Of a stretch of DNA of 52,324 nucleotides, positions 15,127-24,102 are shown piece after piece. Position numbers and translations under genes: made by a program. The notes beneath the pieces are model-generated. The model saw nothing but the letters and a program-made list of their open reading frames with translations, had not been told where the DNA came from and did not search any database. How positions within the stretch are numbered: position 1 is the first letter of the stretch; each line of letters opens with the position of its first letter. The DNA is taken from the NCBI GenBank assembly GCA_017938145.1, contig JAGBCB010000035.1, positions 1 to 52,324 on the forward strand, read 5' to 3'. Source of the stretch: Lachnospiraceae bacterium. GTDB taxonomy: Bacteria > Bacillota > Clostridia > Lachnospirales > Lachnospiraceae.

Positions 15127-15906
15127 ATGGAGAATATATTAGAAGTAAAAGGCTTAACGAAAAAGTATTTCGCTTTTACCTTAAAGGAAGTATCTTTTTC
15201 GCTGGAGCCCGGGTATATCCTTGGGCTTACCGGAAGAAACGGTGCCGGCAAAACCACACTGATTAAGCAGCTGATTCATCCGGAAACCGCCAGCGGTGGA
15301 AGTGTTATCATTAACGGAATGGATGCCAAGGCGGACCCGATTGCGGCAAAACAGGAAATCGGTGTGTTAATGGAAGAACAGCCTTTTTTAACCGATGTGA
15401 CATTGGAAATGAACGGTATCTTACTTGGAGCATTCTATGAGCGGTTTGATATGGAGAAATTCCATGAGTATTTGAAACGGTTTGAACTGAGCAGGGATAC
15501 TACTTACCGGAATTTATCCCGTGGTATGCGGATGAAATTCCAGCTGGCTTTTGCCCTTGCCCATTCTCCAAAGCTTCTTCTGATGGATGAGGCTACCGGA
15601 GGCTTGGATGTGGTATTCCGCAGGGAGTTTTATTATCTGCTTCAGGAAGCGGTGGAAAAGGAAATGGTATCTGTGATTATTTCCACCCATGTAACGGAAG
15701 ATTTGGATAAAGTGGCCGACTATGTGGCATTTATCGAGGGTGGCTGTATGAAGTTCTACGAAAGCAAGGAAGAACTTTGTGAGTTATACCGTGATTATAT
15801 GAGGAACTTGCACGGGGAAGCGGCAGGCCGTGGCACCGTAAAACTGGAAGATGTAATTTACAATTATGATAAGATGATGGATAGAAAGGGGGCGGCAAAG
15901 GAATGA
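15127..15906 (+). CDS. ABC transporter ATP-binding protein (second cassette)
   Basis: ATPase subunit of 259 residues with Walker A GRNGAGKTT, signature-like LSRGMRMKFQLAFAL and Walker B LLLMDEATGG. The Asp-Glu-Ala triad replaces the common DEPT. It is clearly related to the ATPase at 13033 and probably arose by duplication. It overlaps the next membrane protein by 4 nt (ATGA), so the two are likely made in equal amounts. Confidence 0.88.
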   Translation: MENILEVKGLTKKYFAFTLKEVSFSLEPGYILGLTGRNGAGKTTLIKQLIHPETASGGSVIINGMDAKADPIAAKQEIGVLMEEQPFLTDVTLEMNGILLGAFYERFDMEKFHEYLKRFELSRDTTYRNLSRGMRMKFQLAFALAHSPKLLLMDEATGGLDVVFRREFYYLLQEAVEKEMVSVIISTHVTEDLDKVADYVAFIEGGCMKFYESKEELCELYRDYMRNLHGEAAGRGTVKLEDVIYNYDKMMDRKGAAKE

Positions 15907-16409
15907 TAAGTAATAAAAGCAGTATGGCGGATTTTTCCAAGGGCGCAAAAACGCCGGAGGAGGCCTTTGACCGTCAGATTCTTTCCGGTAACTATATGTT
16001 ATTTTTAATTGTGGGATTATTCCTGGTGGTTGGCATTGTGGGCTTTGTGGGCTTAATGCCGGTACCGGCAGTGATTGCCGTAGCAGTTTTGATCGGCTGT
16101 TTGTCCGCCGGTGTTTTGGCAGGCCCGTTGTTTTGGGAGGTAGACAGTGCAAACCGTACCATCCGAAGACTTCGCCGGGCGGCGTATTTCCCAATAAGAA
16201 CCTGGCCTTTTATTTTAAGTAAGTGGAAGCTGCTGGCTATGTACGGTGGCGTGCTCTGGTTGTTTTGCCTGGTTATTCAGCTGATATTCGGGGTAATATT
16301 CGGCTTTGGAAACATTTTGATGTTTCAGGGCGCACTGGCAGCAGTGTTTGTGGCAAATGTGATATTTTATACGGTACTTGGTACCTTGGGAGCTAAATCG
16401 GGAGAATAA
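15903..16409 (+). CDS. Membrane protein, likely ABC permease partner
   Basis: Protein of 168 residues with about four hydrophobic segments (near 33-50, 55-75, 110-130 and 138-158) and a cytoplasmic basic stretch, RTIRRLRRAAYFP. Its start overlaps the end of the upstream ATPase gene by 4 nt. Position and topology suggest it is the membrane subunit of the second cassette. No family name is certain. Confidence 0.7.
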   Translation: MISNKSSMADFSKGAKTPEEAFDRQILSGNYMLFLIVGLFLVVGIVGFVGLMPVPAVIAVAVLIGCLSAGVLAGPLFWEVDSANRTIRRLRRAAYFPIRTWPFILSKWKLLAMYGGVLWLFCLVIQLIFGVIFGFGNILMFQGALAAVFVANVIFYTVLGTLGAKSGE

Positions 16410-16439
16410 GGGACACTTTAAAAGTGAGGAGAATAACAA

Positions 16440-16511
16440 ATGGTATATTTTATTTTAATGGTGGCTGCGGGCATTGTGACTGTGATAACGGGTTTTGCGT
16501 CTAATGGGTAG
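16440..16511 (+). CDS. Putative 23-residue membrane peptide
   Basis: ATG 16440 follows GTGAGGAG at proper spacing and encodes a hydrophobic peptide starting MVYFILMVAAGIVTV, long enough to span the membrane once. It lies 30 nt after the last ABC gene and 30 nt before the serpin. It may be an accessory subunit of the exporter. Evidence is limited to the ribosome site and composition. Confidence 0.45.
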   Translation: MVYFILMVAAGIVTVITGFASNG

Positions 16512-16541
16512 AAAGTTAATTCATTAAAGGAGGAGGCAACC

Positions 16542-17867
16542 ATGAAAAAAAGATTTTTAGCAGCAACTCTTTGTGTTACCATGATACTTGGTCTTACCGC
16601 ATGCGGCAAAACCACCACAGACCCGCAAATCCAGAGCAAAAACCTCATGGTAGATTTGAACACACCAACGTCGGGGGTAGAAAATCCGGAGGGCAAAACC
16701 GAACCGGTTCCAACAAAAGCGGTTGAAGATTCTAAACCGGTTGATACTCCGGTAGATTACGAAAACCAGCATCCGATTTCCGGATTCGGAGTGAAACTGC
16801 TGCAGCAGACGTTAGAGTCTGCGGAGGCGGATGAAAACGTGCTGGTTTCTCCGCTGTCGGTATTGCTTGCACTTTACATGACTGCAAACGGTGCCGATGG
16901 TAACACCAAGGCGCAGATGATGGATGTGTTGGGTGACAACCTGAATGATTATTTAAAAACATATCAGGAGTCTTTACCTCAGGGCGAGGACTACAAGCTG
17001 CATATTGCCAACGGCATTTGGTTTCGGGATGCGGAATTTCTTACGGTGCAGGAGGAGTTCCTGCGGGCAAATCAGCAGTATTTTAATGCGGGGCTTTACA
17101 AAGCACCGTTTAATGATACCACCTGCAAGGAAATCAACAACTGGGTAAAAGAAAATACCGACGGCATGATAGACAGTATTCTGGACGAAATTTCCCCGGA
17201 TGCGGTGCTGTATTTAATCAATGCATTGAGCTTTGATGCCAAGTGGCAGAAACCATACAATGAATACAGTGTTCAAGAAGATCGGACCTTTACCAAAGAG
17301 GACGGTACCAAGCAGAAAGCAACTCTGATGTATTCCGAGGAATCCACCTATCTGGAGGATGAAAAAGCAACCGGTTTTATAAAATACTATAAAGACAAAA
17401 AGTATGCTTTTGCAGGACTTCTTCCGAAGGAAGGTGTAACCGTGGCAGAGTACGTGGCGTGGTTGAACGAAGAACGTCTGCAGGAGTTGTTTGCAGGCGC
17501 AAAGAAGACGGTGGTAAATGCGGCGCTTCCGAAGTTTGAAACGGAATACGACATTTTGTTAAACGATGTATTGATTTCCATGGGCATGCCGGATGCATTT
17601 TGTTCATCGGCGGATTTTTCCAAAATGGCGACCAGTGAAAGAGGCGATATTTTCATTAACAGAGTGCTTCATAAAACCTTTATTTCCGTAGACGAGCTGG
17701 GTACCAAGGCAGGTGCGGTAACCGCAGTGGAAATGACGGATGAGAGTGCTATGATTCCGGCGGAGTATTACAACGTATTTTTGGATCGCCCGTTTGTTTA
17801 TATGTTGATTGATTGCGAGACTAACCAGCCGTTCTTTATCGGAACCATGATGGATGTGGAAAAATAA
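16542..17867 (+). CDS. Serpin family lipoprotein (serine protease inhibitor)
   Basis: Serpin of 441 residues, exported and lipid-anchored. The signal peptide ends in a lipobox with Cys21 (LGLTAC), followed by a linker of about 60 residues. The serpin core shows ENVLVSPLSVLLALYMTANGADGNT, NALSFDAKWQKP and, at the end, QPFFIGTMMD. The reactive-centre loop runs from the hinge DELGTKAGAVTAV (Glu385 as P17) to the IPAEYYNVFLDRPF strand. Counting as in alpha-1-antitrypsin gives P1-P1' as Glu401-Ser402. The hinge has small residues, so it could be inhibitory. Gut Firmicutes serpins are known to inhibit host or bacterial serine proteases. AAAGGAGGAGG precedes the start. Confidence 0.92.
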   Translation: MKKRFLAATLCVTMILGLTACGKTTTDPQIQSKNLMVDLNTPTSGVENPEGKTEPVPTKAVEDSKPVDTPVDYENQHPISGFGVKLLQQTLESAEADENVLVSPLSVLLALYMTANGADGNTKAQMMDVLGDNLNDYLKTYQESLPQGEDYKLHIANGIWFRDAEFLTVQEEFLRANQQYFNAGLYKAPFNDTTCKEINNWVKENTDGMIDSILDEISPDAVLYLINALSFDAKWQKPYNEYSVQEDRTFTKEDGTKQKATLMYSEESTYLEDEKATGFIKYYKDKKYAFAGLLPKEGVTVAEYVAWLNEERLQELFAGAKKTVVNAALPKFETEYDILLNDVLISMGMPDAFCSSADFSKMATSERGDIFINRVLHKTFISVDELGTKAGAVTAVEMTDESAMIPAEYYNVFLDRPFVYMLIDCETNQPFFIGTMMDVEK

Positions 17868-17888
17868 TTGTGACGGAAAGAAATGGTG

Positions 17889-17917
17889 TTGCTTTTGCCG
17901 GTGGAAAGTACTACAAT
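17889..17917 (+). promoter_or_regulatory. Promoter of the 2-hydroxyacid dehydrogenase gene
   Basis: TTGCTT (17889-17894), a 17-nt spacer and TACAAT (17912-17917), 43 nt before the start codon. Confidence 0.55.
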
Positions 17918-17960
17918 AGATACGGATTATGAACAAATTTGAAATAAACGGAGATTAAGC

Positions 17961-18923
17961 ATGAATATCGTATCCTTGGAGCGTAACACTGCCGGTACCG
18001 ACATTTCTGTAGACTGTTGGAACGAGCTTGGCAATGTAACCATTTATGGCAACACCGTAACGGAAGAAGAAATCAGAGAGCGTGTCAAAGACGCTGATAT
18101 CATTATCATAAATAAATCCCCGATGAACGAGCGCACCTTAAAGGATGCTCCAAATGTGAAGTTAATATGTGAGTTGGCCACCGGTTACGATAATTGTGAC
18201 TTGGCTTACTGTAATTTACGAGGCATTAAGGTGTGTAACGTGCGGGACTATTCCACCGACATGGTGGCGCAGCATACCTTTACTTTAGCATTGGCTCTTA
18301 GTCAAAAGCTGATGCATTATGACAACTATGTGAAGTCAGGGGAATACAGTGCACAGAGCGGGTTCTCCAGCTTTTATCCTGCATTTTACGAACTGACAGG
18401 TAAAACCTGGGGTATTGTCGGAATGGGCAACATTGGAAAAAAGGTGGCAAAGATTGCCACAGCCTTTGGGTGCAAGGTAATCTTTCATTCTATTACAGGA
18501 AACAGCAATTGTACCGAATATCCGCAGGTGGATTTTGAAACTTTGCTCGCAGAAAGCGATGTGTTATCCCTGCACTGTCCACTCAGCGATTTATCGCGGA
18601 ATTTGATTGACAAAAAGGCACTAAAGAAGATGAAAAAAAGTGCTATATTGATTAATGTGGCCCGTGGTCCGGTAGTTAACAATACCGACTTGTACGAGGC
18701 TTTAATAAACGGGGAGATTCAGGCAGCCGGACTGGATGTACTGGAAAAAGAACCGTTGGAACTGAGTAATCCGCTCAGTAAGTTAAAAGACAGCAATAAA
18801 CTGATTATTACACCGCATCTTGCCTGGGCAAGTGTAGAGGCAAGGACCCGCTGCGTGCAGGGTGTGTACGAAAATATTAAGGCGTTTCTTGCGGGAGAAC
18901 CAAGGAACGTGGTGAATCCATAA
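17961..18923 (+). CDS. D-2-hydroxyacid dehydrogenase (glycerate dehydrogenase-like)
   Basis: NAD(P)H-dependent oxidoreductase of 320 residues that interconverts a D-2-hydroxy acid and the 2-keto acid. The nucleotide-binding motif is TWGIVGMGNIGKKVA near residues 153-164. Catalytic residues are in NVARGPVVN (Arg), DVLEKEP (Glu) and TPHLAWAS (His). The PHLAWAS segment resembles glycerate dehydrogenase (HprA), so hydroxypyruvate is a likely substrate, though phenyllactate- or lactate-type enzymes look similar. AACGGAG precedes ATG 17961. Confidence 0.88.
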   Translation: MNIVSLERNTAGTDISVDCWNELGNVTIYGNTVTEEEIRERVKDADIIIINKSPMNERTLKDAPNVKLICELATGYDNCDLAYCNLRGIKVCNVRDYSTDMVAQHTFTLALALSQKLMHYDNYVKSGEYSAQSGFSSFYPAFYELTGKTWGIVGMGNIGKKVAKIATAFGCKVIFHSITGNSNCTEYPQVDFETLLAESDVLSLHCPLSDLSRNLIDKKALKKMKKSAILINVARGPVVNNTDLYEALINGEIQAAGLDVLEKEPLELSNPLSKLKDSNKLIITPHLAWASVEARTRCVQGVYENIKAFLAGEPRNVVNP

Positions 18924-18977
18924 ATCAGGTACAACCAAGACATAAGAAGAATAAGAGAAATCGAGGAAAGAAGAAAT

Positions 18978-20018
18978 ATGGGGTTTTGGCAGATTGCCGG
19001 TATAGTAATGGTTGCGGTAGTATTAGTTTTTGTTTTAATGTTTTTGGTAGTTAAAAAAATTATCGATAATATTTTCAAGCGGGTGGAACGTCCAAATTAT
19101 TCTTCCCTGCTTCAGTTTAAGGATGTTAAGAGGGAATACCCTCAGGAACTGCTGCGCTTCAAGTCAGGAAAAAACATGCTGCAGGGGTATATTCTAGGTA
19201 AGGAGAATACCAAGGGGCTGGTGGTTGTGGTACATGGCCTTGGCGGTGGGGCCGAAGGCTATCTGACGCCAATCCTGTATTTTTTGAATCAGGGGTATCA
19301 GGTGTTTGCATACGATAATACCGGATATCATTTGAGCGAAGGAAAAAACTGTGTCGGTCTTCCGCAGGCGGTGGAGGATTTGGATGCGGCACTTTTTTTT
19401 GTGGAGCAGGAGCCACGGTTTGCAGGGCTTCCGGTGTATTTGTTCGGACACAGTTGGGGCGGCTATGCGGTAGGTGCGGTTTTGAACTTTAACCATAAAG
19501 TTAAGGCCGTGGTGAGTGTTTCCGGCTTCAGTAATCCAAACAAGATGATTGTGGAATGGGCAAAGCGTATGGCCGGAGTATGGGCGTATTTGGCGATTCC
19601 GTTTCTGGTACTGCATCAGCGACTGTCCTTTGGTAAGAAAATGGATATTATGGCGGTGAACGGAATTAATAAAGCCGACGTTCCGGTTCTTTTGGTGCAT
19701 GGCAGTAAGGATACCACCGTCCGTTTGGACGGCTCTGCGACTTTTTCGCTCAAAGAGGAAATTACCAATCCCAATGTGCAGTACATTTTGTGGGATAAGG
19801 AACAGCAGGACGGCCATTTGGACGTACTGTATCAGGCAGGAGCCAAGGCCTACGGACGGCAAATCAGCAAAGAGTATAGTGAACTGCTGAAGAAAACGAA
19901 AAATAAGCTTACAGAAGAGGATAAAGCAGAATTTTTTGCTAATGTGGACAAAGAAACAAGCAGTGCACCAAATTCAGAGTTAATGGATAAAATCGTAAAT
20001 TTTTTTGAAAAAGCATAA
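18978..20018 (+). CDS. Membrane-anchored alpha/beta hydrolase
   Basis: Protein of 346 residues with an N-terminal membrane helix (about 5-28) and an alpha/beta hydrolase domain. The oxyanion region is VVVHGLGGGAEGY, the nucleophile elbow is GHSWGGYAV with the catalytic Ser, VPVLLVHGSKDTTV carries the acid, and the His is probably in QDGHLDV. The substrate may be a lipid or ester near the membrane. GAGGAAAGAAG precedes the start. A terminator that also holds the next promoter follows. Confidence 0.85.
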   Translation: MGFWQIAGIVMVAVVLVFVLMFLVVKKIIDNIFKRVERPNYSSLLQFKDVKREYPQELLRFKSGKNMLQGYILGKENTKGLVVVVHGLGGGAEGYLTPILYFLNQGYQVFAYDNTGYHLSEGKNCVGLPQAVEDLDAALFFVEQEPRFAGLPVYLFGHSWGGYAVGAVLNFNHKVKAVVSVSGFSNPNKMIVEWAKRMAGVWAYLAIPFLVLHQRLSFGKKMDIMAVNGINKADVPVLLVHGSKDTTVRLDGSATFSLKEEITNPNVQYILWDKEQQDGHLDVLYQAGAKAYGRQISKEYSELLKKTKNKLTEEDKAEFFANVDKETSSAPNSELMDKIVNFFEKA

Positions 20019-20042
20019 AATGTTCATAAAACTTATAAATAT

Positions 20043-20080
20043 AAGCGGAGTATGGTTGACATATTCCGCTTGTTCTTTTA
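20043..20080 (+). terminator. Terminator whose loop carries the next -35 box
   Basis: AAGCGGAGTATG (20043-20054) pairs with CATATTCCGCTT (20060-20071) with one G-U pair, followed by GTTCTTTT. The loop and right arm contain TTGACA of the next promoter. Confidence 0.8.
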
Positions 20081-20101
20081 TAATGAATTAGAACTCTAAT
20101 T
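20056..20101 (+). promoter_or_regulatory. Consensus promoter with a MarR-type palindromic operator
   Basis: TTGACA (20056-20061), a 17-nt spacer and TATAAT (20079-20084) match the consensus at all twelve positions. Immediately downstream is a perfect palindrome, AATTAGA-AC-TCTAATT (20086-20101), over the likely transcription start. The MarR protein encoded at 21790 in the same operon probably binds it. Confidence 0.75.
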
Positions 20102-20127
20102 AGATAATGAATCAAGGAGACGGAATT

Positions 20128-20886
20128 ATGTACGAAATTGAAATTAAGGGTGTAAAAGTACTGTATAAGCAGTGGGAAACCGATGGGATTTTGTATCTTC
20201 CAAAGAAAGGGGGCAAGGTCCCTGTAGTTGTGTTCAGCCATGGCTACAACGGTTTTAAAATGGATTTTGATGATACCGCGAAATATCTTGCAGAACGTGG
20301 CATTGCTTCTTTCTGTTATACCTTCTGCGGAGGCTCTACCAGAGATACCAGCGGTATGCCAACCACGGATATGACCATTTTTTCAGAGGTGGAAAATCTG
20401 GAGACAGTACTTGCCTGTGTAAAGGAACTTCCTCAAATTGATGCAGGTAATATTTTCACCTTTGGCGGTAGTCAGGGCGGTCTGGTTACTGCATTAACCT
20501 GTGATGAAAGAAGTGAAGAAATCAGAGGCATGATGTTATTGTTCCCAGCATTTTGTATTCCGGAGAACTGGACAGAACGATATGCAGATAAAGCGGATAT
20601 TCCGGAGGAATTGGAATTTTGGGGAATGAAACTGGGCCATGATTTCTTTGAAAGTATTCATGGTTATGATGTTTTCTCTAAGGTTGGAAAATACGAAAAC
20701 AACGTGCTTATTATGCACGGTGACAAAGACCCGATTGTGGCAATGGGATACAGTGAACGAATGGTAGAAAGTTATAAGAAGGTCCGTTTAGAAGTATTTG
20801 AGGGCGAAGGCCACGGCTTTTCTCCGGAGGGCAACCGGGTTATGACAGAAATGGTATATGAGTTTGTTAAAAATAACGTAGCATGA
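20128..20886 (+). CDS. Alpha/beta hydrolase (acyl esterase-like)
   Basis: Hydrolase of 252 residues without a signal peptide. The core motifs are VVVFSHGYNGFKMDFDD (oxyanion region), FGGSQGG (nucleophile Ser), LIMHGDKDPIV (acid) and GEGHGFSPEG (His). The shape matches cytoplasmic acyl or cinnamoyl esterases found with xylan and arabinan genes. ATG 20128 is preferred over 20107 because AAGGAGACGG precedes it. It is the first gene of the MarR-controlled unit with the esterase and GH43 genes. Confidence 0.85.
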   Translation: MYEIEIKGVKVLYKQWETDGILYLPKKGGKVPVVVFSHGYNGFKMDFDDTAKYLAERGIASFCYTFCGGSTRDTSGMPTTDMTIFSEVENLETVLACVKELPQIDAGNIFTFGGSQGGLVTALTCDERSEEIRGMMLLFPAFCIPENWTERYADKADIPEELEFWGMKLGHDFFESIHGYDVFSKVGKYENNVLIMHGDKDPIVAMGYSERMVESYKKVRLEVFEGEGHGFSPEGNRVMTEMVYEFVKNNVA

Positions 20887-20905
20887 GTTAATGAGGAAAT
20901 TTGAT

Positions 20906-21778
20906 ATGCAAAAAGAATTTGTAAAAACTCCAAATGATTATTATCAGCCGGCGGCAAAACAAGGTACTTTACAACGCATTTTTTACTTCTCCAAAACATA
21001 TAACGAAGCCGCCGGCACTATTGAAAAAGATGCGTTGGTCTATTTGCCGTACGGTTACGACAGAGGAGACAGGGAATATAATGTTTTATATTTGATGCAC
21101 GGCGGCGGTGGCAACTCCGACGAGATATTCGGTGGCTTGGAGGCAAAGACCGACTTAAAAAATATTTTGGACAATATGATAGCGAATCTGGACATGGAAC
21201 CATTGGTAATTGTAGCTCCGTCCTTTTACTATAAAGGAACGGAAGATGCGTATATCAACAGAAAATCAGCAGGTGAATTAACCCAGAACTTCCATCATGA
21301 GCTGGTTAAGGATTTAATTCCTGCAGTTGAAAACAATTTCCGTGTAAAACACGGTAGAAAGCACCGTGCCTTTGGCGGGTATTCCATGGGAGCGGAAGCT
21401 ACCTGGAATGTATTTGCTAAGTGCTTAAATGAGTTCCAGTACTTCATTCCGATGAGCGGGGATTGCTGGGCAGTGCGGATGCAGGGTGGTCTGTCCTGCC
21501 CAAAAGAAACGGTGGAATACTTGGAACAGTCTGTGCGGAAATTCGGTTCTCATGGTCAGGACTATCGTCTGTTTGTCTGCGTGGGAGATGAAGGAGTGGC
21601 CTATGATCCGTTAAATACCATGATGCAGGAAATGAAAAAGCATACGGATTATTTTGTTTTCGGAAAGTCTTTTTCCTCTGCAAATGTAATCTATTGTGTG
21701 GCTGAGGGCGGAACTCATTCTTATGAGTATTGCTACCACTATCTTTATAATGCGTTGCCGTATATCTTTGAAAACTAA
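20906..21778 (+). CDS. Esterase of the esterase D / feruloyl esterase-like family
   Basis: Protein of 290 residues with the Fes/esterase-D fold: VYLPYGYDRGDREYNVLYLMHGGGGN (oxyanion region), AFGGYSMGAEAT (nucleophile Ser in GYSMG) and GGTHSYEYCYHYLYNALPYIF (His). The fold is shared by bacterial feruloyl esterases, such as those in xylanosomes, but no secretion signal or carbohydrate-binding module is seen. ATG 20906 is preferred because TGAGG lies before it; ATG 20891 is in frame. Action on imported feruloylated oligosaccharides is an inference from the GH43 gene in the same operon. Confidence 0.85.
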   Translation: MQKEFVKTPNDYYQPAAKQGTLQRIFYFSKTYNEAAGTIEKDALVYLPYGYDRGDREYNVLYLMHGGGGNSDEIFGGLEAKTDLKNILDNMIANLDMEPLVIVAPSFYYKGTEDAYINRKSAGELTQNFHHELVKDLIPAVENNFRVKHGRKHRAFGGYSMGAEATWNVFAKCLNEFQYFIPMSGDCWAVRMQGGLSCPKETVEYLEQSVRKFGSHGQDYRLFVCVGDEGVAYDPLNTMMQEMKKHTDYFVFGKSFSSANVIYCVAEGGTHSYEYCYHYLYNALPYIFEN

Positions 21779-21789
21779 GGAGTAATGTT

Positions 21790-22224
21790 ATGCGGGAAAT
21801 TTTATTTTTATCCTTAATGGATACGCAGAAGTCTCACTGGAACCGCAGTAGAAAAGGGTTCCAGGAGTTGGATTTATCTGACGGACAGCCAAAAGTATTA
21901 TATATGCTCCGATTCATCGACGGTTGTGTACAAAAGGATTTGGCAAAGTCCTGTGATATTAAACCATCGTCTATGACAGTTATGTTGGACGGACTTGAAA
22001 AAAAAGGTTATATCCGGCGGGAAGAAACCAAGGTATCCGGAGGCAAGCGTGCGTTTAAGGTATGTCTCACCGAATCCGGAAAAGATATGGCAGAAAAGGT
22101 GTTTTGGCTGATGGAAACCATCGAAGACGAAACCTTTGAAGGAATAGCGGAAGAAGAAAGACTGCAGTTATTTGACCTGCTCCGGCGGGTAAGAGAGAAT
22201 CTGGACAGGCATTGTGCAGAATAA
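21790..22224 (+). CDS. MarR family transcriptional regulator
   Basis: Regulator of 144 residues with a winged helix (QKDLAKSCDIKPSSMTVMLDGLEKKGYIRREETKVSGGKRAFKVCLTESG). It is likely a dimer. Encoded third in its operon, it probably represses its own unit by binding the AATTAGA palindrome at 20086-20101. The inducer might be a phenolic acid such as ferulate, as for other MarR proteins near such esterases, which is inference. AAGGAG precedes the start. Confidence 0.9.
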   Translation: MREILFLSLMDTQKSHWNRSRKGFQELDLSDGQPKVLYMLRFIDGCVQKDLAKSCDIKPSSMTVMLDGLEKKGYIRREETKVSGGKRAFKVCLTESGKDMAEKVFWLMETIEDETFEGIAEEERLQLFDLLRRVRENLDRHCAE

Positions 22225-22240
22225 ATGGAGGAAATGAGCA

Positions 22241-23923
22241 ATGAAGAGAAATTGGAGGAAAGGATTTGTTACCCTGGCGCTGCTTGGCACAGTGTTAGGT
22301 GCGGTGGGGTGCAACAAAGAACAGAAACCGGAAAAAGAAGAAATAGTAGTTCCGGGGTTGGTAACAGGGCAGGCGGAATGGAAGGAATTAAAAGAAAGCA
22401 GATTGTCCCGTGTATCCGTACATGACCCATCTATTTTCAGGGAAGAGGATGAAAACGGCAAGGTAACCTACTATGTGTACGGTACCCACATTACCTCTGC
22501 TAAATCCGATAACCTGGCCGATTGGAAGACCTTTACCAACGGTTACAAAAAAACAAACAATACGCTGTACGGGAATTTATCGGAAAACCTGGCAGAATCC
22601 TTTGCCTGGGCCGGTGAGAATGACGCAGACTGCAAGGGCGGTTTTGCGGTATGGGCGCCGGACCTTGTGTACAATGAAAACTATGTTAACGACGACGGCA
22701 GTAAGGGAGCTTATCTTCTGTATTATTCGGTGTCCTCTACTTATTGCCGGTCTGCTATCGGTTACGCCGTGGCAGATACGGTGGAAGGTCCGTTTACTTA
22801 TAAGGGTACCATTGTGTATTCCGGCTTTACCCAGGTAAGCGCCAAGGATTCCAAAAGTAAAATTGATAAAATCTGGACCAATACCAATCTTGACGAGTTG
22901 ATGGCAGCAGGCCGTATTGAGGGTGAATACAACACCACCTGGGGTGTTGCCAACTACAATACAAGCTATGCACCGAATGCCATTGACCCAACTGTTTTTA
23001 CCGATACGGAAGGACGCATGTGGATGTGCTACGGTTCCTGGTCCGGCGGTATTTATCTGTTGGAAATTGACCCGGCCACTGGCGACGCTATTTATCCGGG
23101 CAAGGACGGCACCACGGAGGATGGCAGAGTCATTGACAAATACTTCGGTACAAGACTTGCCGGCGGTTTTGGTATTTCCGGTGAAGGTCCGTACATCTTG
23201 TATGATGAAGCAACCAAGTATTATTACTTATACACCACCTATAACTACTTAGATTCCGTCAGTGGTTACAACATGCGTCTGTTCCGTTCCGAAAAGCCGG
23301 AAGGACCATATCTGGATGCGGCAGGCAACAATGCGGCATTTGAAAACAGATTCACGAACCAGTTCCAGATTGGTATCAAGGTGATGGGCAACTATAAGTT
23401 TTCCAATAACAGTCAAGGCTACCGTTCTCCGGGTCATAACTCCGCATTCATTGACGAAGACGGTCAGAGATACCTTTTATATCATACCCGCTTTGAAAAC
23501 AACGGAGAGCGTTTTGAACTCAGGGTGCATCAGCAGTTTATCAATGAAGACGGCTGGCCGGTAACTGCAGTATTTGAAAACCGCAACGATTTGATATCCG
23601 CTACCGGTTACGAAAAGAGCGACATTGCGGGTGTCTATGAATTTATCAATCACGGCATCAGCTCCGACGGCGCCGGCGTAAAATATCCGGATATCATTGT
23701 GCTTCATGAGGACGGAACCATCAGTGGTGACCATACCGGTACCTGGGAGGAAAAAGAAGGTACCTATCTGGCAACCTTTGTCATTGGCAATGTGACCTAT
23801 AAGGGCGTATTTTTCAAGCAGCATGACGAAAAGTTAAAGAGTGGTCTGGTAATGACATTTACCGCCATCGGTAACAACAATGAAACCATCTGGGGCGTAA
23901 AGAGTGCGGAAGGTACTGAGTAA
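22241..23923 (+). CDS. GH43 family glycoside hydrolase lipoprotein (endo-arabinanase-like)
   Basis: Secreted glycosidase of 560 residues that probably cuts alpha-1,5-arabinan or arabinosyl side chains. A signal peptide ends with lipobox AVGC (Cys24). The GH43 five-blade propeller follows, with catalytic base Asp62 in VHDPSIF, the middle Asp249 in NAIDPTVF and the general acid Glu315 in SGEGPYIL. The DHNSAFIDEDGQRYLLYHTR-type segment (here GHNSAF) closes the propeller. The last 90 residues form a beta-rich domain as in larger bacterial arabinanases. It lies 16 nt after the MarR gene and appears to belong to that operon. Confidence 0.92.
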   Translation: MKRNWRKGFVTLALLGTVLGAVGCNKEQKPEKEEIVVPGLVTGQAEWKELKESRLSRVSVHDPSIFREEDENGKVTYYVYGTHITSAKSDNLADWKTFTNGYKKTNNTLYGNLSENLAESFAWAGENDADCKGGFAVWAPDLVYNENYVNDDGSKGAYLLYYSVSSTYCRSAIGYAVADTVEGPFTYKGTIVYSGFTQVSAKDSKSKIDKIWTNTNLDELMAAGRIEGEYNTTWGVANYNTSYAPNAIDPTVFTDTEGRMWMCYGSWSGGIYLLEIDPATGDAIYPGKDGTTEDGRVIDKYFGTRLAGGFGISGEGPYILYDEATKYYYLYTTYNYLDSVSGYNMRLFRSEKPEGPYLDAAGNNAAFENRFTNQFQIGIKVMGNYKFSNNSQGYRSPGHNSAFIDEDGQRYLLYHTRFENNGERFELRVHQQFINEDGWPVTAVFENRNDLISATGYEKSDIAGVYEFINHGISSDGAGVKYPDIIVLHEDGTISGDHTGTWEEKEGTYLATFVIGNVTYKGVFFKQHDEKLKSGLVMTFTAIGNNNETIWGVKSAEGTE

Positions 23924-23958
23924 AAGCATTAGCAGGAAAATAACGGTATATAGAGAAA

Positions 23959-23997
23959 ACGGCAGGTTTTGCGATATGCAGGCCTGCTGTTTTTTTG
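23959..23997 (+). terminator. Terminator after the GH43 gene
   Basis: ACGGCAGG (23959-23966) pairs with CCTGCTGT (23983-23990) with one G-U pair, followed by seven T. Confidence 0.75.
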
Positions 23998-24102
23998 TGA
24001 GAAATTTTTTATAATGCGGGTATTTATTTTTGGGGAAGTGTGGTAAGATAGTTGCGGATGATAGCTGCATTTAAGAAAATAATTCAGTAAAGGGAAAGTA
24101 AG

